This document shows, in pieces, positions 1 to 9,609 of a stretch of DNA of 64,000 bases. Source of the DNA: Methylopila sp. Yamaguchi (GTDB lineage Bacteria; Pseudomonadota; Alphaproteobacteria; Rhizobiales; Methylopilaceae); the NCBI RefSeq assembly GCF_002897035.1, contig NZ_BAUX01000018.1:1-64000 (forward strand), given 5' to 3'. The translations under genes and the position numbers were made by a program. The notes beneath the pieces are model-generated. The model saw only the letters and a program-made list of their open reading frames with translations. It was not told the DNA's origin and ran no database searches. The first letter of the stretch is position 1. Every line of letters begins with the position of its first letter.

Positions 1-65
1 CGTCCGGGCCGACCTCGCCGCGTTCAGGGCGTCCCAGACGACCCCTCATCCCGCGCTTCGCGCCA

Positions 66-88
66 CCTTCTCCCGCAGGGGGAGAAGG
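66..88. repeat. Short intergenic hairpin
   Basis: A 9-bp perfect inverted repeat (CCTTCTCCC / GGGAGAAGG) with a 5-base loop lies just downstream of the CAP lipoprotein gene stop. There is no T-tract on either side. It is embedded in a 'cccctcatcc...' sequence resembling the GC-rich palindromes found elsewhere between genes in this window. It may serve as an mRNA 3' end for the lipoprotein gene, but that is inference. Positions 1-65 hold no gene I can support. Confidence 0.45.
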
Positions 89-99
89 GAAGAGGTCCC

Positions 100-714
100 T
101 CAGCGCTGGATCGAAACCCCGTTGATCGTCAGCGAGTCGCCCGAAGGCGCCGGGGCGGGGCGGGCGGCGGCCATGGCGCCGGGCAGCGGGCGCGGGTCGT
201 TCGGGTCGGCCAGGACCATGGCCCAGAACACCTCGAAGCGGCTCGACGGAGCGCGGGCGGAGGCGATGCCGATGCGCGTGACCTTCGGGGCCAGCATGTT
301 CTTCATGTGCGGCGGGGAGTGCCGCCAGCCGGTGAAGGCGTCCGCCAGCGTGTCGTGGCCCGCGCCGATGTTCTCCACCACCAGCGCGTTGCGGTAGCCC
401 GACCGCGCGATGCGCTCCTTCAGCGTGCCGCCGACCGAGTGGCTGAGCTTGTCGTTGCGCGCCATGGCGTCGGCCTGCTCCTGGGCCATCCGGTTCAGCG
501 CCGGGTCGAGCGTGACCGGCGGCAGCCCGTTCGCGCGGCGGAATTCCGAGATCATCTCGGCGGCGGCGCGACGGTCGAGGCTGGCGCCGGGCTTGGACAT
601 GCTCTGGTAGACGCTCGGCGTCGACGGAGGCGGAGGGGCGACGGGCGCCGTCGAGCAGCCGGCGAGCGCGGCGACCAGAGCGAGCGCCGCGGCGCGGGAG
701 ACAGTGGGGGCCAT
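100..714 (-). CDS. CAP/SCP-domain lipoprotein
   Basis: This is a secreted CAP (SCP/PR-1-like) domain protein predicted to be lipidated. The N-terminus is a classic lipoprotein signal ending in the lipobox LAGC, followed by a Pro-rich linker, which would anchor the protein in the envelope. Residues about 45-175 carry the CAP signature: a helix with FRRANGLPP, then LNRMAQEQADAMA, the conserved LSHSVGG histidine segment, the NIGAG motif, and WRHSPPHMKNML near the second histidine. Bacterial CAP proteins have poorly defined roles in the envelope and no substrate can be assigned here. I start at ATG 714 because the signal peptide is then compact; an upstream in-frame ATG at 732 adds six residues. 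The gene is read leftward and stands alone, about 50 bases beyond the stop of the mechanosensitive channel gene. Confidence 0.85.
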   Translation of the reverse strand: MAPTVSRAAALALVAALAGCSTAPVAPPPPSTPSVYQSMSKPGASLDRRAAAEMISEFRRANGLPPVTLDPALNRMAQEQADAMARNDKLSHSVGGTLKERIARSGYRNALVVENIGAGHDTLADAFTGWRHSPPHMKNMLAPKVTRIGIASARAPSSRFEVFWAMVLADPNDPRPLPGAMAAARPAPAPSGDSLTINGVSIQR

Positions 715-764
715 GGGCGGCGTTCCGGACATGCGGGGGGTAGAGGGATGAGCGGCGCCGCGGC

Positions 765-3296
765 TTAAGCCTTGGTTGACGGCGGCGATTGGGGCTCCGC
801 GGGCGGGGTGTCCGCGAGCGGCGCTTCCGATGCGTCGTGGCGGCGAGGGGCCTCGGGCTGCGGCGCGAGGCCCGCGGGGCTCAGCCCCGCCCGCAGCGCC
901 TCGCCGAGCCGGTCAACGGCGTCGACCATGCTGGGCGCGGCCGCGCCGCCGATCGCGACGCCCTGCTCCTTGAAGGCCTTCACCAGCGCGAAGTTCAGGT
1001 CGCTCTTCACGCTGGCCGCCTGCCGCGGGCTCGCGACGTTGGCGAACAGGGCGTAGGTGTTGTCGGCCTTGCCGAGGGCATTGAAGAACACCTGAGGTTC
1101 GGGAAACGCCAGCACCGAGCTGTGCTTCTTGGCGACCTCGAGCAGGACGCGCTTGACCTCGGCGGGGTCGACGTCGGCGGCGATCGTGAGCTCGATCTGC
1201 ACGCGCCCGATAGGCGCTCCGTGCGTCACGTTCTTCACGCTCTTGGTGATGAAGTCGGAGTTCGGCACGATCAGCGTGGACCGGTCGAACAGCTCGATCT
1301 CGGTGGAGCGCACCGAGATGCGGCGGACGTTGCCCTGGTCGGAGCCGATCACAATCCAGTCGCCGGCCTTGATCGGGCGCTCCGCCAGCAGGATCACGCC
1401 CGAGACGAAGTTCGAGATCACCGCCTGCAGGCCGAAGCCGATGCCGACCGAGAGCGCGCCGGCGACGATCGCCAGCCGGTCGAGGCTGAAGCCGAGGTAG
1501 GAGACCGCGAACACGATCACGCCGAGGCCGCCGATGTAGCCGACGCCAGTGTTGATCGAGGCCTTGAGGCCGGCGTCCATCCGGGTCTTCGGCAGCAGGT
1601 CGCGGTCGAGCCAGCGCTGAACCGCCTTGGTCAACGCGAAGCCGATCACCACCAGCAGGATGGCGCTGAGGATGCCGGAGAGCGAGATCGTGATCCCGCC
1701 GACCTGGAAGCCCGTCACCGCCAGCCGAAGCCAGGCGAACACGTCCGTCGTCTCGAGCCCCCAGGGTGCAAGCACGAACAGCGCCGCGACGCCGATCAGG
1801 ATCACCCGCACGAGCCCCGACAGCAGCACGCCGATCTGCTCCAGCGACTCCGGTCGGATGCCCACCGCCTCGCTGGCGGAGCGGCCGAACGGCGTCTCGG
1901 CGGACAGGCCCGACGTGAAGAGATCGTCGACGAAGATCAGCAGAAGCGTCAGCAGCGACATCACCGTCGCGATCCAGATCACCTGGTTCGCGAGGAACTG
2001 GGCGAGCGAGACGTAGCCGGCGGCGGCGGCGGCTAGGATCACGGCGACGGCGATCCAGGCGACGATCCTGAGAAGCGACAGGAACACGCTACCGAGCCGC
2101 TCGTCCTTCTCGGCGCTGCCGGCCGCCTCGATCTTCTCGGCCGCGCGGATGCGGCGGAGCGCGAGCGCGAAGGCTCCGGCGTTCAGCACCGCGAAAACGC
2201 CGTTCACGACGATCGATGCCGAAAGGCTCGCGACGATCATCTCGTTGAAGCGGTCCAGAAGCCGGCCGATCACGAAGATCAGCGCGCACCACATCGGCTG
2301 GTTCTTGATCTCGGCGACGGCGGCGTCCGACAGATCGACCAGCCGCCACGACGGGCGGTCCGGCGTCAGGAACGCGCGCATCAGCCCGTAGGCGAGCCCC
2401 AGGAAGCCCGCCCCCCAGATCATCGCGACCGCCAGGGTCTCGGCGCGCGCGGGCAGCCAGCCGGCGCCCTTCAGGCCCCAATAAAGCACGGAGACGCCGA
2501 GCACCGGGCCGAGCGTCGAGGCCAGCACGAACAGCACGCCGGTCGCGGATCGACGGATCCGCGTCTTCGGCATCTGTTCGACCACGAGCCGGTGCCCCAG
2601 CGTGGCGATCAGCCTGCGTCCGGGGATCAGCAGGACGAGCGCGAGCGCCGCGGAGGCCAGCGCGAGCGCGACCGAGGCCGCCGACAGGCTGCGCCCGACC
2701 ACGCCGACGACGTCGGAGGCGAACAGCTGCACGCTGCGGATGTCGCGCGGGGCCTGCGCGATCATGTCCATGTAGAGGCCTGGATCGAGCAGCGAGCGGC
2801 TGCGCTCGAACAGCCGCTGGGCGAGCAGGGAGCGCCGGCGTTGGGTGATCTCGTCCGAGACCTGGCTCGCCTCGACCTGAAGCAGCCGCCCCCTCTTGAT
2901 CTGCTCGTCGATCTTCTGCCGCGCGGCCGCCTGCGCGTCGCGCTCCTTCACGACGTCCGGGCTTTCCGCGGGCGCGCCGTCCGCGGGCTTCGGCCCGATC
3001 TGCTCCAGCCGGGCGTCGGCGGAGGCGAGCTGCGGCGCGAGCGCCGTGACCGCCTGACCGATGGCGAGCGAGAGCGGCTCGATCTGGTCGCGCATGTCGC
3101 TCAGCGTGCGGTCGTCGAGATTGTCGCGCTTGAGCGTCGCCTCGATCTGGTCGAGCTGCGCGCGCGCCTGGTCGAGCGCCGCTCCGGGCGCCCCCTGGTC
3201 CTGCGCCAACGCGGCGCTCGCGAGCCCGAGCAGAAGGACGAGGGCCGCCAGGAGCCGCGCGGCGGCGGGCCGGAGGCCGGAAGTCGTGCGAATCAT
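765..3296 (-). CDS. DUF3772-type mechanosensitive ion channel (MscS family)
   Basis: This is a large (about 843 aa) inner-membrane channel of the MscS superfamily. Such channels open under membrane tension to release solutes during hypo-osmotic shock. A signal peptide ending ALAQ precedes a periplasmic, helix-rich N-terminal third (DUF3772-like, with many Asp/Gln/Arg heptad-like stretches). Roughly ten hydrophobic segments follow, and then the MscS pore and beta-domain: GIGFGLQAVISNFVSG, AERPIKAGDWIVIG, and LIVPNSDFI. The C-terminus is Pro/Ala-rich. I chose ATG 3296 because it begins the signal peptide directly; the longer frame to a TTG at 3359 would put an odd Cys-containing leader in front. 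It is transcribed away from the HWE kinase, leaving a 200-base divergent intergenic region in which I see no clear promoter. Confidence 0.9.
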   Translation of the reverse strand: MIRTTSGLRPAAARLLAALVLLLGLASAALAQDQGAPGAALDQARAQLDQIEATLKRDNLDDRTLSDMRDQIEPLSLAIGQAVTALAPQLASADARLEQIGPKPADGAPAESPDVVKERDAQAAARQKIDEQIKRGRLLQVEASQVSDEITQRRRSLLAQRLFERSRSLLDPGLYMDMIAQAPRDIRSVQLFASDVVGVVGRSLSAASVALALASAALALVLLIPGRRLIATLGHRLVVEQMPKTRIRRSATGVLFVLASTLGPVLGVSVLYWGLKGAGWLPARAETLAVAMIWGAGFLGLAYGLMRAFLTPDRPSWRLVDLSDAAVAEIKNQPMWCALIFVIGRLLDRFNEMIVASLSASIVVNGVFAVLNAGAFALALRRIRAAEKIEAAGSAEKDERLGSVFLSLLRIVAWIAVAVILAAAAAGYVSLAQFLANQVIWIATVMSLLTLLLIFVDDLFTSGLSAETPFGRSASEAVGIRPESLEQIGVLLSGLVRVILIGVAALFVLAPWGLETTDVFAWLRLAVTGFQVGGITISLSGILSAILLVVIGFALTKAVQRWLDRDLLPKTRMDAGLKASINTGVGYIGGLGVIVFAVSYLGFSLDRLAIVAGALSVGIGFGLQAVISNFVSGVILLAERPIKAGDWIVIGSDQGNVRRISVRSTEIELFDRSTLIVPNSDFITKSVKNVTHGAPIGRVQIELTIAADVDPAEVKRVLLEVAKKHSSVLAFPEPQVFFNALGKADNTYALFANVASPRQAASVKSDLNFALVKAFKEQGVAIGGAAAPSMVDAVDRLGEALRAGLSPAGLAPQPEAPRRHDASEAPLADTPPAEPQSPPSTKA

Positions 3297-3496
3297 CGAG
3301 ACGGGCGCCGCTTTGCAGGTTGCCGAACAGCCGGTTCCATCCCGCACGAATGAGGCCAAGGGCGGGCGAACGCAAGATTCGCGAGCCTGGCCGCGGAACT
3401 CCCCTGTCGAAGGCTGATCGCTTGCTTATAACTGTTTTAGCGAACGGATCGCCGACCAGCCGCCGGCGATCGCTCAACAAATGGAGGACCTTAGAA

Positions 3497-5440
3497 GTGC
3501 TAAGCGGCGGCGGCGAGATGGCGGGACGCATCGAGGCGCACGATTGGTCCTCAACCCCGCTCGGACCCATCCACTCCTGGCCGACCTCGCTCAAGGTGGC
3601 GGTCGGCATCTGTCTGCAATCCAGTTTTCCGGTCGCGATCTACTGGGGAGACGATCTCAGGCTGATCTACAACGACGCCTGGGCCCCCATTCCCGCGGAG
3701 CGGCACCCCTGGGCCTTGGGTCGACCGGGCGCCGAAGTCTGGAGCGACATCTGGAACGTCGTCGGCCAGCAGTTGCAGGACGTGGTGACCGCCAGCAAGG
3801 GCTTCGTCGCCTACGACCAGATGCTGCGCATGCGTCGCCAAGGGGCGGTCGAAGACACTCACTGGAACTACAGCTTCACCCCAATCCTCGGCGACGACGG
3901 CCGGGTCTGGGGCGTGTTCAACCAGGGGCACGAGACGACCGACCGCGTGCTGCATACGCGCGCGCAGGACTTTTTGATTGAGGTCAGCGACCGGCTGCGC
4001 GCCGCGACGGAGCGGGGCCGGTCGCCGACCGACGTGCTCGAGACGACGTTGGCCGCGCTCGGCGGCTACTTCGATGCGGCGCGCTGCGGCTACTGCGAGT
4101 TCGAGGACGGGAGCGTCGGCGCCTGCCGCGCCGAATGGCGCCGGGACGACGGCGTCGTCAGCGTCCCGCCCGGGCGCCACGACCTCAAGGACTACGGCGT
4201 CGCCATGGCCGCCGCGACCGTGGCGGGAGAGGTGATCGTACGCGACGACCTCGACGCCGATCCCGAGCTTTCGGACGAGGAGCGCGAGCGATTCCGCCGC
4301 CTCGGCGTCGCGGCCAAACTCGTGGTTCCCATCTCGCGGGAGGGGAGGGCCTTCGCGTTCGTTTTCGTGCACGCCGACCGGCCGCGCCGGTGGCGCAGCC
4401 GCGAGATCGCGACGCTCCGCGACGTCGTGGACCGGATGTCGTTCGCCTATGAGCGGGCGCTGGCGACGCACCGGATGGAGCAGAGCGAACGTCGTTTCGC
4501 CACGCTCTTTAGCCAGACCGCGGTGGGCTTCGCCGAGCTCGATCTCGACGGCCGCGTGGTCCGGGCGAACGAAAGCATGCGCCGTCTTCTCGGCCGCGGC
4601 GACGAGGTGCAGGGCCTCCCTATCGAGCAACTGCTGCATCCGCTCGATCGCGAGAAGTGGCGCCGGCTGCTGGCGCAGAACGCGCGCGACGGCGAGTCCT
4701 TTGGAATCGAGAAGCGCTACGTGCGGCCGGACGGCTCGGAGGTGTGGGCGGTCTCGACGGTCACCCGCCTCGTCGGCGAGAGAAGCTCGCCCGGCGAGTT
4801 CTTCGTCGTCACGATCGACGTCAGCGAACGCCGGGAGGCCGAGCGGCTCCGCGGCCTTCTCGTCGCGGAGCTGAACCACCGAGTCCGCAACAACATCGTC
4901 ACGGTGCAGTCGCTGGTGCGGCACAGCCGGATCAACGCGGTCACCCCGCAGGAGTTCGAGACCGCCCTCGACGCGCGCCTGGCCGCGCTCGCCCGGGCGC
5001 ATGATCTGCTGATGCGCGAGACTTGGACGGCCGCTTCGCTGGGCGAGCTTGTGGTGGACACCCTCGCGCCCTACGCCATCGGGCGCGAAGGTCGGGTGCG
5101 CTCGCAGGGGCCGACGATCCTGCTCGCGCCGACCGCCGCCGTGACGTTGAACATGGCCCTGCATGAACTTGCGACGAACGCGGCGAAGTTCGGCGCGCTG
5201 TCGAACGAAGAGGGTCGCGTAAACGTGTCCTGGACCGTCAAGCAGTCCGCGATCGATCTGGTCTGGAGCGAGTCCGGGGGCCCCGTAGTCGCTCCGCCGC
5301 AGCGCCGCGGCTTCGGCCGCCGCCTGATCGAGCGCGGGGCCACGCAAGAACTTGGCGGCGCCGTGACGCTTTCCTTTGCTCCGAGCGGCGTTACCTGCGC
5401 CTTTCGCATTCCCTTGTCACAAAAGGTGATGGCGCCTTGA
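3497..5440 (+). CDS. PAS-GAF-PAS HWE-family sensor histidine kinase
   Basis: This is a 647-aa soluble sensor kinase with no membrane segment. Order: an N-terminal PAS-like fold typical of HWE kinases (AHDWSSTPLGPI... at about 10-130), a GAF domain (about 165-320), a second PAS (about 335-450), then the HWE dimerisation/phosphoacceptor domain with ELNHRVRNN (His461) and the ATPase with HELATNAAKFGALS and the WSE variant of the HWE motif. Start: I favour GTG 3497 because GGAGGA sits 8 bases upstream and it begins directly with the conserved N-terminus. The longer frame from 3320 runs through the divergent promoter region. The gene is followed after 34 bases by a lone receiver-domain protein, its likely phosphotransfer partner. 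HWE kinases often feed light, redox or general-stress responses; the signal here is unknown. Confidence 0.9.
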   Translation: MLSGGGEMAGRIEAHDWSSTPLGPIHSWPTSLKVAVGICLQSSFPVAIYWGDDLRLIYNDAWAPIPAERHPWALGRPGAEVWSDIWNVVGQQLQDVVTASKGFVAYDQMLRMRRQGAVEDTHWNYSFTPILGDDGRVWGVFNQGHETTDRVLHTRAQDFLIEVSDRLRAATERGRSPTDVLETTLAALGGYFDAARCGYCEFEDGSVGACRAEWRRDDGVVSVPPGRHDLKDYGVAMAAATVAGEVIVRDDLDADPELSDEERERFRRLGVAAKLVVPISREGRAFAFVFVHADRPRRWRSREIATLRDVVDRMSFAYERALATHRMEQSERRFATLFSQTAVGFAELDLDGRVVRANESMRRLLGRGDEVQGLPIEQLLHPLDREKWRRLLAQNARDGESFGIEKRYVRPDGSEVWAVSTVTRLVGERSSPGEFFVVTIDVSERREAERLRGLLVAELNHRVRNNIVTVQSLVRHSRINAVTPQEFETALDARLAALARAHDLLMRETWTAASLGELVVDTLAPYAIGREGRVRSQGPTILLAPTAAVTLNMALHELATNAAKFGALSNEEGRVNVSWTVKQSAIDLVWSESGGPVVAPPQRRGFGRRLIERGATQELGGAVTLSFAPSGVTCAFRIPLSQKVMAP

Positions 5441-5474
5441 TCGCCGCGCCCCCGCCCCGAGCCTTCGTCCATCG

Positions 5475-5846
5475 ATGACAGACCACTCTCTTTCTGGCCT
5501 CCGCATCCTCGTCGTTGAAGACGAGGCGATGATCTCCATGCTGATCGAAGACATGCTGCTTGATTGCGGCGCGACGGTCGTCGGCCCGGCCGGCAGCGTC
5601 GCGCAGGCGATGAAGGCGCTGGAGGGGCAGGAAATCGACGGCGCGCTGCTCGACGTCAACCTCGGCGGTGAGAAGAGCTTCCCCATCGCGGACGCGCTGA
5701 CCGAGCGCGGGGTCAAGTTCGTGTTTTCGACCGGCTACGGCGAAGCCGGCGTGATCGACCGCTACCCCCACGCGCGCACGTTGCAGAAGCCGTTCATGCC
5801 GGCGGATCTCGAGCGCGCGCTCGCTCATCTCGCCCCGGAACGGTAG
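5475..5846 (+). CDS. Single-domain response regulator
   Basis: A 123-aa protein consisting only of a receiver domain: acidic pocket VVEDEAM at the N-terminus, phospho-acceptor Asp60 in LLDVNL, the Thr/Ser position in FSTGYGE, and the conserved Lys in LQKPF. There is no output domain, so it probably passes phosphate on or binds a partner protein instead of DNA. It lies 34 bases after the HWE kinase gene on the same strand and is almost certainly its cognate partner. This kinase plus lone receiver pairing is common in Hyphomicrobiales. Function beyond phosphotransfer is inference. Confidence 0.9.
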   Translation: MTDHSLSGLRILVVEDEAMISMLIEDMLLDCGATVVGPAGSVAQAMKALEGQEIDGALLDVNLGGEKSFPIADALTERGVKFVFSTGYGEAGVIDRYPHARTLQKPFMPADLERALAHLAPER

Positions 5847-5998
5847 CTCCGAGGTCCCGAGGCGTCGTAGGCTTTGACGTCCGGGCCAACGCAGCCGAAA
5901 GTGCCTCACGCGTCCGCCTTTTCCCCCCGCGGGAGGGCTGGTCAGCTGCGGCGCGCTGTCGCTATAGTGCATACACACATCTCCGACCGAGAGACGCT

Positions 5999-7792
5999 AT
6001 GCCGAGCTACAAGGCGCCCGTCGAAGACACGCTGTTTCTTCTGTACGACGTGCTCGGCTTCGAGCGGCACGCCAACCTTCCCGGCTTCGCGGACGCCTCG
6101 CGCGACGTGGTCGAAGTGGTGCTGCACGAGACCGCGAAGCTCGCAGAGGAGGCGTTCCAGCCGCTGAACCGGACCGGCGACGTCCAGGGCTGCGTGCGCG
6201 CCGAGGACGGCTCGGTCGCCACCCCGAACGGCTTCAAGGCCGCCTATGACGCCTTCGCCGAGGGCGGCTGGATCGGGCTCGCCGCCGATCCGGAGTACGG
6301 CGGCCAAGGCTTGCCGCACACGCTCGCCGCCATCGTCAACGAATACGCCTCCGCCGCCAACATGGCGCTCGCGATGTATCCCGGGCTGACGCAGGGGGCG
6401 ATCGCGGCGCTCACATTGCACGGCTCCGACGAGCTGAAGCAGGCCTATCTGCCGAAGATGATCGCCGGGGAGTGGACCGGCACCATGAACCTGACGGAGC
6501 CGCATTGCGGCACCGACCTCGGCCTGATCAAGACCAAGGCGGTTCCGAACGGCGACGGCTCCTACCGCATCACCGGAACCAAGATCTTCATCTCGGCCGG
6601 CGAGCATGACCTCACCGAGAACATCATCCATCTGGTGCTGGCGCGCATCGAGGGGGCGCCGGAAGGCACCAAGGGCATTTCGCTGTTCGTCGTGCCCAAG
6701 TTCCTGGTCGGTCCGGACGGCGCGCCGGGGGAGCGAAATGCGGTGACCTGCGGCTCGCTCGAGCACAAGATGGGCATCCACGGCAACGCCACCTGCGTGA
6801 TGAACTACGACGGCGCGACCGGCTGGCTGGTGGGCGTCGAGCATCGCGGGCTGCCTGCGATGTTCACGATGATGAACGAGGCCCGGCTCGGCGTCGGCAT
6901 CCAGGGCCTCGCTCAGTCCGAGGTCGCCTACCAGAACGCCGCCGCCTACGCGAAGGACCGGCTGCAGGGCCGGGCGCTCTCCGGCCCGAAGGAGCCGGCG
7001 AAGCCCGCCGACCCGATCATCGTTCATCCCGACGTGCGCCGGACTCTGCTGTCGATCAAGGCCTTCAACGAGGCGGCGCGCGCGCTCATCCTGTGGACCT
7101 CGCTCAAGGGCGACGTCGGGCTCGCCAGCGACGACGCCAAGGACAAGCAGGCCGGCGACGACCTGATGGGCCTCCTCACCCCCGTCATCAAGGGCGTGAT
7201 CACCGACGTCGGCTTCGACAACACCGTGAAGGCCCAACAGATGTTCGGCGGGCACGGCTACGTCGCCGAATGGGGGATGGAGCAGTTCGTCCGCGACGCC
7301 CGCATCGCCATGATCTACGAGGGCGCGAACGGCGTGCAGGCCATGGACCTCGTCGGCCGCAAGCTCGGCCGCGACGGCGGCCGCGCCATCATGGCGCTGT
7401 TCAAGGAGATCGACGGCTTCCTCGCGGCGAACGCGGCCGAGGAGGGCATGAAGCCCTTCCTCGAGCCGCTGAAGAAGGCGCGCGGCGACCTTCAGTCCGC
7501 CACCATGTGGTTCATGGCCAACGCCATGGCGAAGCCCGACAACGCTGGCGCTGGCGCGACCGACTTCATGCACCTGATGGGCCTGACCGCGCTTGGCTAC
7601 ATGTGGGCGAAGATCGCCCGCGCCGCGCTCGACAAGAAGGCGAGCGGCGCCGTCGACGGCGCGGCGATGGACGTGAAGCTGACGACCGGGCGGTTCTTCA
7701 TGGAGCGCTTCCTGCCGGAAACCGGCGCCCGCCTCGCCGCGATCTCGGCCGGCGCCGACACGGTGATGGCGCTGCCGGCGGAGGCGTTCTGA
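5999..7792 (+). CDS. Acyl-CoA dehydrogenase with C-terminal extension (FadE/DmdC-like)
   Basis: This is an FAD-dependent acyl-CoA dehydrogenase of 597 aa that introduces the alpha,beta double bond in the first step of beta-oxidation. It belongs to the long class with an extra C-terminal domain (about 470-597) seen in 3-methylmercaptopropionyl-CoA dehydrogenase (DmdC) and many 'acyl-CoA dehydrogenase' paralogues. Visible motifs: MNLTEPHCGTDLG (flavin-binding loop), GTKIFISAGEHD, FGGHGYVAEWGMEQ, and the catalytic-base region MIYEGANGVQ with Glu441. A GAGAG stretch precedes ATG 5999. It heads a fatty-acid block with thiolase and FadB, separated from the thiolase by a palindromic repeat. Substrate chain length cannot be read from sequence; a specific DMSP role is not supported by the neighbours. 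Confidence 0.9.
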   Translation: MPSYKAPVEDTLFLLYDVLGFERHANLPGFADASRDVVEVVLHETAKLAEEAFQPLNRTGDVQGCVRAEDGSVATPNGFKAAYDAFAEGGWIGLAADPEYGGQGLPHTLAAIVNEYASAANMALAMYPGLTQGAIAALTLHGSDELKQAYLPKMIAGEWTGTMNLTEPHCGTDLGLIKTKAVPNGDGSYRITGTKIFISAGEHDLTENIIHLVLARIEGAPEGTKGISLFVVPKFLVGPDGAPGERNAVTCGSLEHKMGIHGNATCVMNYDGATGWLVGVEHRGLPAMFTMMNEARLGVGIQGLAQSEVAYQNAAAYAKDRLQGRALSGPKEPAKPADPIIVHPDVRRTLLSIKAFNEAARALILWTSLKGDVGLASDDAKDKQAGDDLMGLLTPVIKGVITDVGFDNTVKAQQMFGGHGYVAEWGMEQFVRDARIAMIYEGANGVQAMDLVGRKLGRDGGRAIMALFKEIDGFLAANAAEEGMKPFLEPLKKARGDLQSATMWFMANAMAKPDNAGAGATDFMHLMGLTALGYMWAKIARAALDKKASGAVDGAAMDVKLTTGRFFMERFLPETGARLAAISAGADTVMALPAEAF

Positions 7793-7824
7793 CGATCAAG
7801 CGTCATTCCGGACGGCCGTGAGGC

Positions 7825-7878
7825 GAGCCGGGATCGTTTGCCGAACTAGACTTCCCATCCGGATGACGATCCCGGCTC
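7825..7878. repeat. Intergenic palindromic repeat (REP-like)
   Basis: The 12-base arms GAGCCGGGATCG (7825-7836) and CGATCCCGGCTC (7867-7878) are perfect reverse complements flanking a 30-base spacer, between the acyl-CoA dehydrogenase and thiolase genes. The wider segment from 7800 to 7912 contains 'cgtcattccggacgg' and 'gcggccgggacgacg', a phrasing that recurs near 9480, 15946 and 23305. This looks like a dispersed intergenic repeat that can fold in the transcript between two cotranscribed genes. Confidence 0.6.
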
Positions 7879-7914
7879 TCCGCTTCGCTGCGGCCGGGAC
7901 GACGGGAGACAAAG

Positions 7915-9123
<1,209 letters not shown>

Positions 9124-9139
9124 GTCCGGACGGCTGATC

Positions 9140-9382
9140 ATGAAAAAGGTGGTTGTCACGTTCTCCAATCCGCCCGCCGCTGATCCTCTCGATCGAGAGA
9201 TCGACTATTGGACGATGGAGGGCGCGCTGTCGGAAAGCGCTGTCGTGGAAGCGCGGGCGCTCGGGATCCAGGTGACGGTTTTCGACCGGTTCGACGTCGA
9301 CGACAATGATGCCGTTCTGGCCACAATTGCGATGGCTACGCTTCACAACGCGGACTGGCGTGAGCTGCGGGTTGTTCGTTGA
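9140..9382 (+). CDS. Hypothetical 80-aa protein between thiolase and FadB genes
   Basis: I do not recognise this family. The 80-residue product is acidic and soluble, with no signal peptide or membrane segment. It opens with KKVVVTFSNPPAADPLD and contains DREIDYWTMEGAL, ARALGIQVTVFDRFDVDD and a final TLHNADWRELRVVR, a beta-alpha-beta-like alternation. It starts 16 bases after the thiolase stop on the same strand, so it is probably cotranscribed with the beta-oxidation genes. Codon use and base composition are slightly less GC-rich than its neighbours (for example the aaaaaggtggttgtcacg start). It reads as a real gene because of its regular amino acid composition and tight spacing, but function is unknown. 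Confidence 0.6.
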   Translation: MKKVVVTFSNPPAADPLDREIDYWTMEGALSESAVVEARALGIQVTVFDRFDVDDNDAVLATIAMATLHNADWRELRVVR

Positions 9383-9479
9383 GCGCCTGCTGACGTTGTG
9401 TAAGTGCGCCATCCCCGGGCGGCGAAGCCAATCTGGGGTGGTGTTCAGAAGATGGGGGCGCATCAGCGCGTCGTCGTGC

Positions 9480-9554
9480 CCCGGCTTGTCCGGGGCATCC
9501 AGGCGAGAAGCCCGGGCGCGACGTCGGAGGTCTGGATCCCCCGGACAAGCCGGG
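9480..9554. repeat. Intergenic palindromic repeat (REP-like), 16-bp perfect arms
   Basis: The arm CCCGGCTTGTCCGGGG (9480-9495) is the exact reverse complement of CCCCGGACAAGCCGGG (9539-9554); each arm is itself nearly palindromic. The outer flanks (catccag / ctggatc) also pair. It occupies most of the 227-base gap between the 80-aa gene and fadB. The sequence type, 'tggatcccccggacaagccggggg-atgacg', is widespread between genes in Hyphomicrobiales genomes. No coding potential is seen here. Confidence 0.75.
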
Positions 9555-9609
9555 GGATGACGAGCCATCTCTGGAAATCGGCGGCAGGAACGGGGCAGGA
9601 AACGCGACC

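Noticed and set aside
3380-3500. EcfG-type promoter (GGAAC...CGTT) in front of the HWE kinase
   Set aside because: GGAAC occurs near 3394 but no CGTT-type box follows at the required 16-17 bases.
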